NCBI RefSeq assembly: GCF_003056725.1
Contig: NZ_QBKZ01000004.1
Span: 347,284 to 411,283 of the forward strand
From: Mangrovicoccus ximenensis
GTDB lineage: Bacteria > Pseudomonadota > Alphaproteobacteria > Rhodobacterales > Rhodobacteraceae
Reading direction: 5' to 3'
Length of the DNA stretch: 64,000 bases
In this document: positions 19,201-29,119 of the stretch, piece after piece
How the letters are laid out: every line of letters starts with the position of its first letter
Numbering within the stretch: the first letter of the stretch is position 1
The notes under the pieces: generated by a model
The model's input: the letters and a program-made list of their open reading frames with translations, nothing else
The model's database searches: none
What the model was told of the DNA's origin: nothing
Program-made: the position numbers and the translations under genes

Positions 19201-20022
19201 CCCGGCCGGTCGAGCGTGCCGTGCCAATAGGCCAGCGCTGCGCCGAGCGCCGCGCCCGCATCCCCGGCCGCAGGCTGCACCCAGAGCCGGTCGATCAGTC
19301 CCTCGGCCAGGATCTTGCCGTTCGCCACCGAATTCAGCGCCACGCCGCCGGCCATGCAGAGATTGCGCATGCCGGTCTCGGCCACCGCGTTGCGCACCAT
19401 GCGGCGCAGGATCTCCTCGGTCACCGCCTGCAGCGAGGCGGCCATGTCCATGTGGAAAGCCTCCAGCGGCTCGCCTGGCAGGCGGCGCGGTCGGCCGAAC
19501 AGCGTTTCCATCCGCTCGGTGATCATGCTCTGCCCGGCCGCGAAGCCGAAATAGCCCATGTCGAGCCGGAAGGAGCCGTCGGGCTTCAGGTCGAGCAGGT
19601 GCTCGAACATGGTCTGCGCATGGACCGGCCGGCCATAGGGGGCGAGCCCCATCACCTTGTACTCGCCCGACAGCACCTTGAAGCCCAGATATTGCGTGAG
19701 CGCGCTGTAGAACAGCCCCGGCGAATGCGGAAAGCGCTGTTCCTTCAGCACTTCGACGGCATTGCCGCTGCCTGCCGCCATCGCGGCGCAGGTCCATTCG
19801 CCGACCCCGTCCAGCGTCAGGATGGCGGCCTCCCCGAAGGGCGAGGGGTAGAAGGCCGACGCCGCATGGCTCTGGTGATGGGCGGCGAAGGCCAGCGGCA
19901 CGGCGGCGAGCTCCGGCGCGATGCGGCCGAGCTCCCGTCGGATCAGCGCGCCGGTGAAGAGCTTTCCCCCGAGCCAGCCGGGCATCGCCGCGCGGAACGA
20001 CCAGAAGCCGCCGGGCGCATGG
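19201..20022 (-). pseudogene. NodU/CmcH-family carbamoyltransferase fragment
   Basis: About 270 residues from SFRAAMPGWLGGKLF to ALAYWHGTLDRPGAS. Conserved carbamoyltransferase motifs are AAHHQSHAASAFYPSPF (catalytic histidines), EYKVMGLAPYGRP and the nucleotide-site CMAGGVALNSVANGKI. N-terminal residues and the C-terminal YrdC-like half are missing. Both ends are sharp junctions, to OYE on the right and exosortase E on the left. Such carbamoyltransferases occur with exosortase E in polysaccharide loci, so the two may once have been neighbours. Confidence 0.75.
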
Positions 20023-21063
20023 CGCCTCCGCCGGCCAGTAGGGCGTGCGCAGCACCTCGCGGCCGAGCGCGATCAGGTCGGCCTGCCCGGCAGAGAGCAC
20101 CGCCTCCGCCTGTTCCGGCGTCAGGATGATGCCGACCGCTTGGGTGGCGATGCCGGCGCGGGCGCGCACCTCGGCGGCAAAGGGCACCTGGAATCCCAGA
20201 CCGCGCGGGATGTTCGAGCCGCGGGTCTCTTCGGTCAGCCCGCCGGAGGAGCAGTCGATCACATCGACGCCGACGCCCTTCAGCGCGCGGGCGAGCGTCA
20301 CGGTGTCGTCCATGTCCCAGCCCTGCCCCGAGCCGTCGAGGCAGGAGAGCCGGGCGAACAGCGGCTTCTCCTCCGGCCAGGCGGCGCGGACGGCCTCCGC
20401 GGTCTCGACGGCGAAACGCATGCGGTTTTCCGGCGATCCGCCATAGCGGTCGGCCCGACGGTTCGACAGCGGCGACAGGAAGCTCGCCAGCAGGTAGCCA
20501 TGGCCGAAATGCAGTTCGACCACATCCGCCCCCGCGCGGTCGGCGCGGCGCGCGGCGGCCACGAAGGCGTCGCGGATCGCCTCGATATCCGCGACGGTCA
20601 ATTCCTCGGGCTCCGACCACTCGCCGCTGGCGGCGATCGGGCTGGGGCCGACCCGGCGCCAGTCGAGGCCGGTGGCGTCGAGCATTTCGGGGCTGAGTGC
20701 GCGGCCGCCCTCCCAGAGCGGCTCGGAAAATGCCTTGCGCCCGGCATGGGCGAGCTGGATGCCGAAGGCCGCGCCCTGAGACCGGGCGAAGGCCGCCAAC
20801 CGCGCGAGGCCCGGCACGTGCTCGTCCGACCAGATGCCAAGATCGGCGATGCCGACCCGGCTGTCCGAGGTGACGGCGGTGCTTTCGGTCAGGACAAGCC
20901 CGGCACCGCCCATCGCGAACTTGCCGTAATGCACGACATGCCAGTCCTGCACCGCGCCCTCGACGGCGGAGTGCTGGCACATCGGCGAAACCACCATGCG
21001 GTTTCTCAGGGTCAGGCCGCGGAGCGGGAACGGCTGCAGCAGCCTGGGGGTCGGGTCGGTCAT
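20023..21063 (-). pseudogene. NADH:flavin oxidoreductase (old yellow enzyme, NamA/XenA-like), C-terminus lost
   Basis: Starts at ATG 21063 and follows OYE for about 345 residues: NRMVVSPMCQHSA, FGIQLAHAGRK, the catalytic pair in ELHFGHGYLLASFLSPLSN and FMN-binding LIALGREVLRTPYWP. Homology stops in the last expected 15-20 residues, where it runs into the carbamoyltransferase fragment. The core might still fold. The downstream frame stays open by chance through reversed DNA. Confidence 0.75.
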
Positions 21064-21084
21064 GGGGTCCTCCGGTCCGGGGGC

Positions 21085-21428
21085 TCAGCCCGTCAGGGCG
21101 TCGGCGATCAGCTTCAGGCCGACCAGCCCCATCAGGATCTGGATGATGTCGTAGAAAAGTTTCTGCGGGATGCGCCGCACCAGCGAGACGCCCGCCAGCG
21201 TCGCCGCCACCGCGACCGGCGCCAGGAGCGCCGAGGCCACCAGGCTCTCGCGGTTGACCTGGCCGAGCGCCAGGAAGGCCGGGAGCTTCAGCCAGTTGAC
21301 GGTCGCGAAGAACACGGTGCTGGTGCCGATGAAGGCGTCGCGGGCGAGGCGCTGCGGCAGCAGGTAGATCTGCACCGGTGGCGCGCCGGCATTGGCGATC
21401 ATGCTGGTGAAGCCCGCCGCCGCGCCCG
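21085..21428 (-). pseudogene. TauE/SafE-family exporter, C-terminal half
   Basis: About 115 residues: GFTSMIANAGAPPVQIYLLPQ and three to four further membrane spans, ending in ILMGLVGLKLIADALTG, the usual C-terminus of the sulfite exporter TauE family. The N-terminal half is replaced at about 21428 by the end of a BenE gene on the other strand. Not functional as it stands. Confidence 0.7.
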
Positions 21429-21598
21429 CGATGCTGGCGCTGGTCACCGCCCTCGGCGACGAGGAGCACCGAACGGCGGCGGTCGTGACCTTCGTCACCA
21501 CCGCCTCGGGGCTCAGCCTGTTCGGCATCGGCGCGGCCTTCTGGGGGATGTTGGCGGGCGGCGTCCTGCTTCTGGCCGAGCGCGCCTCACGCGGCTGA
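21429..21598 (+). pseudogene. BenE-type benzoate transporter, C-terminal fragment
   Basis: The last 55 residues of a BenE/NCS2-like transporter: MLALVTALGDEEHRTAAVVTFVTTASGLSLFGIGAAFWGML ends at the stop 21598. It joins the TauE fragment head-on at about 21429 and overlaps the end of the intact EamA gene by 12 bp. Confidence 0.6.
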
Positions 21599-22480
21599 GC
21601 GGCGCGGGCGGGCGAGCTGCACGCAGAGGATGCCTCCCGCCACGACCAGAACGCCGCCCAGATCCCACAGCGACAGCTCCTCGCCCAGAAGCGCGGCGGC
21701 GATGGCGACGCCGAAGACCGGGTTGAGGAAATGGTAGGTCGCGGCCTTCACGGCGCCGATGCGCTGGACCAGCGTGAACCACACGAAGGTGGCGATGATC
21801 CCCGGCACCAGGGTGGTATAGGCCAGCGCGCCGGCAAGCCGCGGCGTCCATGTGACATCCCAGCTCTCGGTCAGGCCGCCCGCGACGGCGAGCGCGGCGG
21901 CGCCGACCCACATCTGCAGCCCGACGATCATCAGGAGGTTGCCGCCCGAGGAAGCGCCGCGCATCACCAGCGTCGCGACGGCCAGCGCCAGAACGCCCAA
22001 GCCGCAGAGCGCCAGTCCGGCCAGATCCGCGCCGCCCGAAATGCGGTGCCCGAGGATCAGCGCCACGCCCGCAAGTCCTGCGGCCAGCCCGATCCAGCCC
22101 AGAAGCGGCGGGCGCTGGCCGAGGAAGGCCCAGCCCAGGAGCGCGACCAACAGCGGCATGGTCGAGGCGGTGATCGTCGCCACGGACGCGGGCACGGTCT
22201 GCATCGCGATGAAATAGAGCCCGAGATAGAGCGCGTTCTGGCAGATGCCGAAGACGGCGGTCATCGCCCATTGCTGCCGGGTCAGCCGGATGGTCTGGCC
22301 GATCGCCGCCGCGATCGCCACGGCGATGGCTCCGGAAATGGCGAAGCGCAGCGCCAGCGACAGCAACGGCGGCGCCTCGGCGACGATGATCCGCGCCGAG
22401 GTGAAGGCCGAGGACCACATGAAGGAAAAGGCCACGCCCATGGCGACGGCCAGCAGATCGAAACGCGGTGAGCTTGTCAT
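21587..22480 (-). CDS. EamA/DMT-family transporter
   Basis: 297 residues with ten predicted membrane spans in two EamA repeats (ALRFAISGAIAVAIA near the start; LNPVFGVAIAAALLGEELS near the end, the classical motif before the last spans). A complete drug/metabolite exporter with unknown substrate. The ATG at 22480 is at the natural start. Confidence 0.88.
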   Translation of the reverse strand: MTSSPRFDLLAVAMGVAFSFMWSSAFTSARIIVAEAPPLLSLALRFAISGAIAVAIAAAIGQTIRLTRQQWAMTAVFGICQNALYLGLYFIAMQTVPASVATITASTMPLLVALLGWAFLGQRPPLLGWIGLAAGLAGVALILGHRISGGADLAGLALCGLGVLALAVATLVMRGASSGGNLLMIVGLQMWVGAAALAVAGGLTESWDVTWTPRLAGALAYTTLVPGIIATFVWFTLVQRIGAVKAATYHFLNPVFGVAIAAALLGEELSLWDLGGVLVVAGGILCVQLARPRRSAA

Positions 22481-22555
22481 GCCCCCGCTCTAGCAGGTCG
22501 CAGGGATCCGTCCAGTGCGGCGGATGGGGCCAGCGGCGCCTGGCGCTAGGTCCAG

Positions 22556-23467
22556 TCAACGCGGGCCGAGATGGTCCTCGCCGCGCGCCCTGGCCAGGCC
22601 GATCTGCTTCTGCCGCTCGCGGAACCGCGCCTTGTCCTCGTCCGTGGTCTCGGCAAAGCAGTGGTGGCAGCTGACGCCGTGCTCGTATTCCGGGCGCTCG
22701 CGGTCCTCGGGCAGGATCGGGCGGCGGCAGGCATGGCACAGGACATGCGGGCCTTCCTTCAGCCCGTGCCTGACCGAGACGCGGCCATCGAAGACGAAGC
22801 AGTCGCCGCGCCAGAGGCTGTCTTCCTCCGGGACGTCCTCGAGGTATTTCAGGATGCCGCCCTTGAGGTGGTAGACCTCCTGCTCGCCCAGCCCCATCAG
22901 GTAGTTGGTCGATTTCTCGCAGCGGATGCCGCCGGTGCAGAACATCGCGATCCGCTTGTTGTGGAAGCGCTCCTTGTTGGCCTCCCACCAGGCGGGGAAG
23001 TCGCGGAAGCTTTCCGTTTCCGGGTCGACCGCGCCCTCGAAGGTGCCGATGGCGACCTCGTAGTCGTTGCGCGTGTCGATCACCGCCACGTCCGGCGCGG
23101 AAATCAGCGCATTCCACTCGGCGGGCTCGACGTAATGGCCCACGGCGGCGCGGGGATCGACCTGGGGCTGGCCCATGGTGACGATCTCGCGCTTCAGCCG
23201 GACCTTCATCCGCGGGAACGGCGCCTCGGCGGCGGTGCTTTCCTTCCACACCAGATCGGCGCAGCCGGGCAGGGCGCGGATATGCGCCAGCACCTTGTCG
23301 ATGCCCTCGCGCGGGCCGGCGATGGTGCCGTTGATGCCTTCCTGCGCGAGCAAGAGCGTGCCTTTCACGCCATTCGCGCAGCAGATCTCGGCCAGCGGCC
23401 CCTTGATCGCGGCGGGGTCGGGAAAGGGGGTGAAATGATAGAGCGCGGCAACGGTGAACATGGGCAT
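22556..23467 (-). CDS. trhO: tRNA uridine(34) hydroxylase TrhO (rhodanese-like)
   Basis: About 303 residues. N-terminal acylphosphatase-like domain ([19 protein letters not shown]), then rhodanese domain with active Cys in [17 protein letters not shown], and a C-terminal Cys cluster ([27 protein letters not shown] is the zinc-like site). TrhO hydroxylates U34 of tRNAs on the way to 5-methoxyuridine. Two ATGs (23467 and 23461) could start it. Confidence 0.93.
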   Translation of the reverse strand: MPMFTVAALYHFTPFPDPAAIKGPLAEICCANGVKGTLLLAQEGINGTIAGPREGIDKVLAHIRALPGCADLVWKESTAAEAPFPRMKVRLKREIVTMGQPQVDPRAAVGHYVEPAEWNALISAPDVAVIDTRNDYEVAIGTFEGAVDPETESFRDFPAWWEANKERFHNKRIAMFCTGGIRCEKSTNYLMGLGEQEVYHLKGGILKYLEDVPEEDSLWRGDCFVFDGRVSVRHGLKEGPHVLCHACRRPILPEDRERPEYEHGVSCHHCFAETTDEDKARFRERQKQIGLARARGEDHLGPR

Positions 23468-23604
23468 TCCGATACGCCTACGCAGGGGGCCGGGCAAGGG
23501 GGCAGCGCCTCCCGGATGGTCCGATCCTTGCGCGTATCGCCGCGCGGCCGCCGCCTGCCCGTGGCCGGAATGGACGCCGCGGCCGAAACCGGGCGGCGCG
23601 GGGC

Positions 23605-24205
23605 GGGATGGTCCCCGGACGCCGCCTCGGCGGGCCAGCGCGCCCTCGCGGGGGCGGCCCTGTCGCTGCTGACCCTGGTCGATGGCGGGGGCCGGGCCCG
23701 GACGCAATACGGGGCCGCCGACAACATGACCGAGCAGCTCGGCGCCCTGTCCGCATTGGTGGCGATCGGGGAGGGCGAAGACGAGCTGGCCCGATTTTAC
23801 GGCCAATGGAAGGCGGACCGGCTGGTTCTCGACAAGTGGTTCGGCCTGCAGGCCGGGCTCGCGCCGCCCGAAACGGCGGTCGAAACGGCCAAGGCCCTGA
23901 CGCAGCATCCGGATTTCACCTGGAAGACGCCGAACCGGTTCCGTGCGGTGATCGGCGGCTTTGCCGGCAACCCGGCCGGGTTCCACGATCCGTCGGGCGC
24001 GGGCTATGCGCTGGTCGCCGACTGGCTGATCAGGCTCGACCCGGTGAACCCGCAGACCACCGCACGGATGAGCACCGCCTTCGAAACCTGGCGCCGCTAC
24101 GACGACAACCGGCGGGCGCTGATGCGCGAGGCGCTCGAACGCATCCTCGCCGCCAAGGGGCTCAGCCGCGACACGACCGAGATGGTCAGCCGGATCCTCG
24201 GGTGA
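23605..24205 (+). pseudogene. Aminopeptidase N, C-terminal fragment
   Basis: About 200 residues matching the C-terminal helical domain of Pep[54 protein letters not shown], ending [12 protein letters not shown] at 24205. The M1 peptidase domain with HEXXH is absent; the break is near 23605 just upstream of divergent trhO. It has no function as a peptidase. Confidence 0.75.
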
Positions 24206-24276
24206 TCCGCGCGGGGCTCCTCTGCCTGGCGGCGCTTGGCGGCTGCGGCGGCCTCACCGAGCTGGGCGACGCCCCG
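24202..24276 (+). pseudogene. 5' end of a lipoprotein gene
   Basis: GTG at 24202 overlaps the PepN stop and gives [21 protein letters not shown], a short signal peptide with a lipobox-like LGGC. After about 25 codons the sequence loses protein character where the decayed insertion sequence region begins. Suggestive only. Confidence 0.35.
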
Positions 24277-24479
24277 TCCCGCCGGCAGGCTGCCCGGCGG
24301 CATCCATCCGCGCCGTGATCCGCGTTGCCAGGCCGCCGCAGTGAGTCCGGCGGCGCTCCTGCTGGCTTCCGCCTGTGGAGGAGGCGCCTGCCGGTGCAGC
24401 CGCAGGCCTGCGGGCAACCGGCCCCGGCTGTCTTCTGCGCAAATCGGCTGACGGCCGCAGGTGCCCTCTCCCGGACACA
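24277..24479. other. Non-coding stretch before IS5 ghost
   Basis: About 200 bp with no supported gene. It connects the broken lipoprotein start to the 3' end of the decayed transposase. It may include the insertion-sequence terminus but no clear terminal repeat was seen. Confidence 0.3.
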
Positions 24480-25600
24480 CCAATTCCAGGGCCGCGGTGA
24501 CCGGAATGCCGGGTGCCGTGAAGCGGTTGAGGAATGAGCGGCAAGCGCCACTGGCCCGAGCGCAGCCGCGAATGGCACGGGTCCGGACCTCGGCATCCTG
24601 GCGGCCGAAGGTGAGGCCTTGCACCGCCATCGGTCCAAGGCCGATGCCGAACGGACTTGCGCTGCTGGCCACGCGAGATCGCGCAGGCCATTCACCCGCC
24701 GGGAAAAGGTCCCCCTCGACTTTTTGCGGTCCAGCCGATGTCCGCGCCCAAATCCGGCGGTGATGCCCGCTCCGGTTCCGCCGCAAGGTCCGGACGAAGC
24801 GCGTCGATTCCCGCAGGATCTCGTTTCGCGCCCGGCCCCGCCCGTGTCCGGCTTCCATGGCCTTGCGTTCCGGCGCAGCGGACGCCGGGAGGGACGGCAA
24901 GAGCACCGGCGGAGCTTTTGTCCGGCGAACCGCTGCGGCGGCGCGGACAGCACGGGCGCCCTGGCAGACCCGCGTGTCGCAGGCGCCGCCAGCGGGGCCC
25001 GGAAAGATGGCGCATCCGCTGGCACCGCGCCGGTCTCCGTGGCGATCTCCTCGACCGCAGGGACCTGGGGGCAGCCTTCGCCGGCAGTGTCGGAGGTAAG
25101 CGTGATCGGGCGGATTTCCGGCGTTGCCCGTCACGTCCAAGGCGGATCCTGCTCATGGGCGGGCACGCGGCGGGGACGTTCGAGCCGCCTTGCCGACGGC
25201 TGTGCCGTGCTGCGCCCATTGGCGGCCCCACTCGGGTCACGGTCGCTCCGCAGCCTTCGCCCGCGGTCTTGATGCCGGTGCTGTCCGCTGTCCGGAAGGG
25301 GATGAGCAGGGGAAGCGCGCTTTGCGCGGCGATGCGGGATGGTGACGCCGGGGCTTTCCGGGGGGCGTGAAAGGGTGGAACGGCCAGGCACGGAGCAGCC
25401 GGGCCGGGGCGGCTCGGGCAGGCTTGCCGCCAAACCGTCCCGCTGCAGCGACGGATCGCGCCAGATGGTCAGCGCGCCTCGCTGCTTCGGCGCCCGATTG
25501 CAGGAGCGCCGGTTGGCGGTCTTTCCCGCCGTCCTCGGAGGTCTGCCCATGCCACCCGGCTGCTGCATAGGCGTCACGAGGTGCCCTCCCTGATCTCCTG
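24480..25600 (-). mobile_element. Decayed IS5-family (IS903-like) transposase
   Basis: Reading leftward across several frames recovers a transposase in the right order: KQRGALTIWRDPSLQ and a CSVPGRSTLSR segment (25400-25560), VTIPHRRAKRA then LDSTGIKTAGEG (about 25250-25350, the first catalytic Asp), NARPWKPDT with GAGRNEILRESTRF (about 24750-24880), and DRQVAELQxRIAVLNRFTALGIPVT-like remains (about 24490-24640). Frameshifts and internal deletions break it at least five times. It is an old, inactive copy. Confidence 0.6.
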
Positions 25601-25710
25601 TGTGCGGCAAGGCCATATGCGCGGCACATTGCCGGGCGCGCCCCGGCGGCCGCGGTTCCGGCGCTCCGGGGGACAGTCGACGGCCCCCAGGATCGCCGGT
25701 CCGGCCGCGA

Positions 25711-25998
25711 TCATGTCAGGCGGGCTGTCCTGTCCAGCGCGCAGGCCCGCACCGCGCGGTCCTCGGGGCCCAAGCCGGTCTGCACCGCTTCGGTCGCCAC
25801 GACCAGATAGCGCGCCGCCTCGGTCGAGAGCACCGAATAGCGGTCGATGCGCCGTTCCGCCGCCTCCAGCGCCTGCATCCGTGCCGAGACCTCGCCCAGG
25901 CCGCCGACCAATAGCGCCGCGGACAGCACCGCTGCCGTCCCGAGGGCGGCCGCCGTCAGCCCGAGGCGCAGCGTCAGCGAGGCCCCCAGATAGCTCAC
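25711..25998 (-). pseudogene. N-terminal fragment of a membrane sensor protein
   Basis: GTG at 25998 begins a 95-residue frame with a clear membrane span (LRLGLTAAALGTAAVLSAALLVGGL) followed by a helical stretch RMQALEAAERRIDRYSVLSTEAARYLVVATEAV, like the periplasmic start of a methyl-accepting or sensor kinase protein. Coding character ends at about 25720. No second membrane span or cytoplasmic domain is present, so it is likely truncated. Confidence 0.5.
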
Positions 25999-26187
25999 CT
26001 ATGCTGTCCCTTCCCGAGCGGATTCCGCTACGTTAACCCTGTTTATTGTGCAGGTGCAGCATTTTTGCGCCCGAAACTTGGGCAGGGGTACTGACATACC
26101 TGCCATGCAGCGCCATTCCCTTCCTGCGTGCAACGCTTCTTTCATACTAAACCTATCCGATGGTCTGAGTTGACGCGAGCCTCCCCT

Positions 26188-26391
26188 ATGATCGAACTCC
26201 TCTTCGTAGCCTGCCTGAACGCGACACCCGGTGTCTGCGAGGAACGCAGCCTGCTGTTCACCGACATTTCCCCCATGACCTGCATGATGGGCGCCCAGCC
26301 CGAGTTGGCGAAATGGACCGAGAGCCATGGAAAATGGCATGTCGAGAAATGGTCCTGCCGGATCATGCAGACCGCCGAGCGCGACGCCTGA
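26188..26391 (+). CDS. Small conserved Cys-containing protein
   Basis: 67 residues from ATG 26188 (MIELLFVACLNATPGVCEE). Four cysteines (Cys9, Cys17, MTCMM, WSCRIM) and an apolar start suggest export and disulfides, although no classical signal cleavage site is clear. It resembles short uncharacterised proteins of Rhodobacteraceae. Its stop lies 3 bp from the stop of the convergent ABC ATPase gene. Confidence 0.6.
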   Translation: MIELLFVACLNATPGVCEERSLLFTDISPMTCMMGAQPELAKWTESHGKWHVEKWSCRIMQTAERDA

Positions 26392-26394
26392 GCC

Positions 26395-26994
26395 TCACGG
26401 CTCCGCGCCGAGCCGGGCGGGCGAGCCGCCGAGCCAGAGCATCCGGTCGGCCAGCCGCTCCGCCTCCGCCCGCGCATGGGTGACCAAGAGCGTCGCTGGG
26501 CGCGCGCGCGCAATCAGGCTTTCGGTCAGCGACAGCATGGTTTCGGCCAGCTCGGCATCGAGCGAGACGAAGGGCTCGTCCAGCACCAGGAATTCCGGCC
26601 GCCCGGCAAAGGCGCGGGCCAGCGCCAGCCGCCGCTGCTGGCCGAGCGACAGCTGGCCGGGAAAGAACCCGCCCTTCCCGTCCAGTCCGACCTGCGCCAG
26701 CATCTCCTCCGCCGCGGCGCGCTCCAGATCGGGATGGACCAGCGTCAGGTTCTGCAGCGCCGACCGCCAGGGCAGCAGCGTCGGCTCCTGGAACACCATC
26801 GCAACCCGCTCGGGCCGGACCACCCTGCCCTCGAACCGCGTGTCGAGCCCGGCGACGATCCGCAGGAGGGTCGACTTGCCGACGCCCGAAGGCCCCAGGA
26901 TGGCAAGCGTCTCGCCGCCAGCGATCCGGAAGGAGAGCGGCCCCAGCACCTGCAGCGCGCCATAGCGCTTGGCCTCGAGATCGACCTCGATCAT
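26395..26994 (-). CDS. ABC transporter ATP-binding protein (SsuB/TauB type)
   Basis: 199 residues: Walker A GPSGVGKST, Q-loop VFQEPTLLPWR, signature LSLGQQRRLALARAF, Walker B FLVLDEPF and switch His TLLVTHARAEA. The size is short but complete for this subfamily. The ATG overlaps the permease stop by 4 bp. With the next two genes it forms an importer of the nitrate/sulfonate/taurine-type family; substrate unknown. Confidence 0.92.
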   Translation of the reverse strand: MIEVDLEAKRYGALQVLGPLSFRIAGGETLAILGPSGVGKSTLLRIVAGLDTRFEGRVVRPERVAMVFQEPTLLPWRSALQNLTLVHPDLERAAAEEMLAQVGLDGKGGFFPGQLSLGQQRRLALARAFAGRPEFLVLDEPFVSLDAELAETMLSLTESLIARARPATLLVTHARAEAERLADRMLWLGGSPARLGAEP

Positions 26995-27737
26995 GCCGAC
27001 CGCCAGCGGCGCGCATGCCGTTCCCAGGGCTGCAGCACCAGCCATTCCACCGCCAGCATGACGCCGACGAAGCTGAGCGCGTAGATCAGCACCCGCGCCA
27101 CGTCGAAAAGCTGGAAATACAGGTGGATCTGGAAGCCGATCCCGTTCGAGCGGCCGAGGAATTCCACGACCAGCACGATCTTCCAGATCACCGCCACGCC
27201 CGAGCGCGCCGCCGCCGAGAGATAGGGCGCGAGCTGCGGCAGCAGCACATGGCGCAGCCGGGTGCGGAACGGCATCCGGTAGACCGTCGCCATCGCGTCG
27301 AGATCGGCGGAGAAGCTGCGCACGCCCTCGCGGATCACCGTGGTCACGTTCGGCACCTTGTTCAGCGTCACCGCCGCGATGGCGGCGGTCTCGGTCAGCC
27401 CGATCCAGAGATAGCACAGCACGATCAGCACAAGCGCCGGCAGGTTCAGGAACACCACCAGCCAGGGATCGAGCCAGCGGTTCACCGCCTCCGACCGCCC
27501 CATGGCGAAGCCCAGCACCGTGCCGATCGACATCGCCAGCGCGAAGGCCCAGGCCACCCGGACCAGCGTGTGGCCGAGATGGAAGGGCAGCTTGCCGCTG
27601 GCGATCTCGGCCCAGCCCGGGCCGATCAGCGACCAGGGCTGCGGCAGGACCGTCGGGTCCGAGGTGAGCGCGGCGGCCACGACCCAGAGGCCGAGAAGCC
27701 CCAGGAGGGAGGCCGCCGTAACCGGGAAACGTGCCAA
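26991..27737 (-). CDS. ABC transporter permease (SsuC/TauC type)
   Basis: 248 residues, six membrane spans, with the EAA-like loop EGVRSFSADLDAMATVYRM. The start is a TTG at 27737, 10 bp after the binding-protein stop and preceded by AAGGCGGA; no suitable ATG exists nearby. Coupled to the ATPase gene. Confidence 0.9.
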   Translation of the reverse strand: MARFPVTAASLLGLLGLWVVAAALTSDPTVLPQPWSLIGPGWAEIASGKLPFHLGHTLVRVAWAFALAMSIGTVLGFAMGRSEAVNRWLDPWLVVFLNLPALVLIVLCYLWIGLTETAAIAAVTLNKVPNVTTVIREGVRSFSADLDAMATVYRMPFRTRLRHVLLPQLAPYLSAAARSGVAVIWKIVLVVEFLGRSNGIGFQIHLYFQLFDVARVLIYALSFVGVMLAVEWLVLQPWERHARRWRSA

Positions 27738-27747
27738 GCGGTCCGCC

Positions 27748-28719
27748 TTACTCCACCTGCGCGAAGAGACCGGCAGGCAGCGTCACCGCCTCGCCCACCA
27801 GTTCGGCGCCGCCGAGCTCGGCCATCAGCGACAGCAGCCGGTCTGCCGCGGCCTCGTCGACCGGGCCGGGCTGCGGAATGCCCGCCCGGAAATCCTCGCG
27901 CAGCTGGACGAACTGGGCGTCGGTCCTGGCGTTCATCATCGGGCGGATCGCCTCCCAGGCGGCATCGTCCGACGCCAGCAGATCCTTGGCCTCGCGCGAC
28001 GCGGCATAGAGCGCCCCGGCCAGGCCGGGATGCTCGGCAAGGAAGCTTTCCTTCATCACGTAGCCCAGGAGCGGCGTGTTCGGGTCGAGCCCGAGCGTCG
28101 CCGCCGCGTCCTGCACCGAGACCAGCTGGCGCATGCCCGAAGCCTTCATCTTGGCGAGGAAATGCCAGAAATTGATCGCGCCGTCGAGCTCGCCCGAAAT
28201 GGCGGTCTTCATGATCAGCGGAGGCGCGCCATAGACCTGCTCGGTCTGCGCGGCGAGATCCATGCCGTATTCCGACTTGGCGAAGGCGCGCAGGATCAGC
28301 CAGCTCTTGTCCAGCGGCCCGCCGGCGATGCCGATCTTGAGCCCGTCGAGATCGGCGAGCGTCCTGGCCGGGCTGTCCTCGGGCACCACCAGCCCGCCGA
28401 CCGCGGTCGAATAGGGAATGACCACGTAATCCTTGCCGGCGGCGCGCTGGCGGGCCACCCAGATCCAGTCGGCCACGAACATGTCGGCCTCGCCTCCCTC
28501 GGTCGCGACCCGGGTCGCGTCGTTCGAGGCATAGGGCTGCAGCACCAGCTCGAAGCCATGCGCCTTGTCGAAGCCCCTGTCGATGATCGTGTTCAGCTCC
28601 CAGTTCACCGTGCCGATTTCCAGCGTCGCCGCGCGGATCTGGGGCAGGTCGTCAGCAAAGGCCGGGATGGAAGTCGCGGCAAGCAGGGCAGCAGCGCCCA
28701 GCATCCTGAAAAAGCTCAT
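27748..28719 (-). CDS. ABC transporter substrate-binding protein (NMT1/SsuA-like)
   Basis: 323 residues. Signal peptide MSFFRMLGAAALLAATSIPAFA with cleavage after AFA, then a two-lobe NMT1-type binding fold (TVNWELNTIIDRGFDKAHGF, GGEADMFVADWIWVARQR, PLDKSWLILRAF). First gene of the transporter operon. Similar operons often neighbour lanthanide/methanol oxidation genes, but none are in the window, so no substrate is claimed. Confidence 0.88.
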   Translation of the reverse strand: MSFFRMLGAAALLAATSIPAFADDLPQIRAATLEIGTVNWELNTIIDRGFDKAHGFELVLQPYASNDATRVATEGGEADMFVADWIWVARQRAAGKDYVVIPYSTAVGGLVVPEDSPARTLADLDGLKIGIAGGPLDKSWLILRAFAKSEYGMDLAAQTEQVYGAPPLIMKTAISGELDGAINFWHFLAKMKASGMRQLVSVQDAAATLGLDPNTPLLGYVMKESFLAEHPGLAGALYAASREAKDLLASDDAAWEAIRPMMNARTDAQFVQLREDFRAGIPQPGPVDEAAADRLLSLMAELGGAELVGEAVTLPAGLFAQVE

Positions 28720-28831
28720 GTCTGTCCTCCCTTCGGACCGGCCCCTCCCCGGGCCGGATCGCAGTCCTTCCCTGACTCGCGCATCCCCCGCCCCGTTGCA
28801 ATAGGACCAAGGCGGGGGGCTGCGGGCGCCG

Positions 28832-29092
28832 TCACTCGGCGCGGCGGCTGACCTCGTTGAAGTCCATGTCGAGCAGGATGTCGAATTGCTGGCCGCCTTC
28901 GCAAATCACGTCGTCGAGGTCATAGCCCTCGTCCTCGGCCTCGATGTCGTCGGGGTCCATCTGGCAGTTCATCGCGGCGAGCTTCTCCATGATGGCGTTG
29001 ACGGTCTCCTCGGGCAGGCCGCCGCCATGGCTCATGGCGAAGGCAGGTGCGGCCAGCGCCACGAGCGCGGCGGACAGGATCAGGGATTTCAT
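28832..29092 (-). CDS. Small exported acidic protein, PepSY-like
   Basis: 86 residues from ATG 29092: signal peptide [19 protein letters not shown], then an acidic domain with two Cys ([30 protein letters not shown]). The repeat-like fold of short PepSY/periplasmic proteins fits. It precedes the ABC binding protein on the same strand by 112 bp. Function unknown. Confidence 0.7.
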   Translation of the reverse strand: MKSLILSAALVALAAPAFAMSHGGGLPEETVNAIMEKLAAMNCQMDPDDIEAEDEGYDLDDVICEGGQQFDILLDMDFNEVSRRAE

Positions 29093-29119
29093 CGCGGGTC
29101 TCCTCACTGGATCTCGCGC

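Noticed and set aside
16525-21063. A 1512-codon open frame on the minus strand
   Set aside because: Only its first 345 codons match a protein (OYE), with an exosortase stretch later in the same frame. Other parts are antisense to the molybdenum hydroxylase and carbamoyltransferase. It stays open because of high GC.
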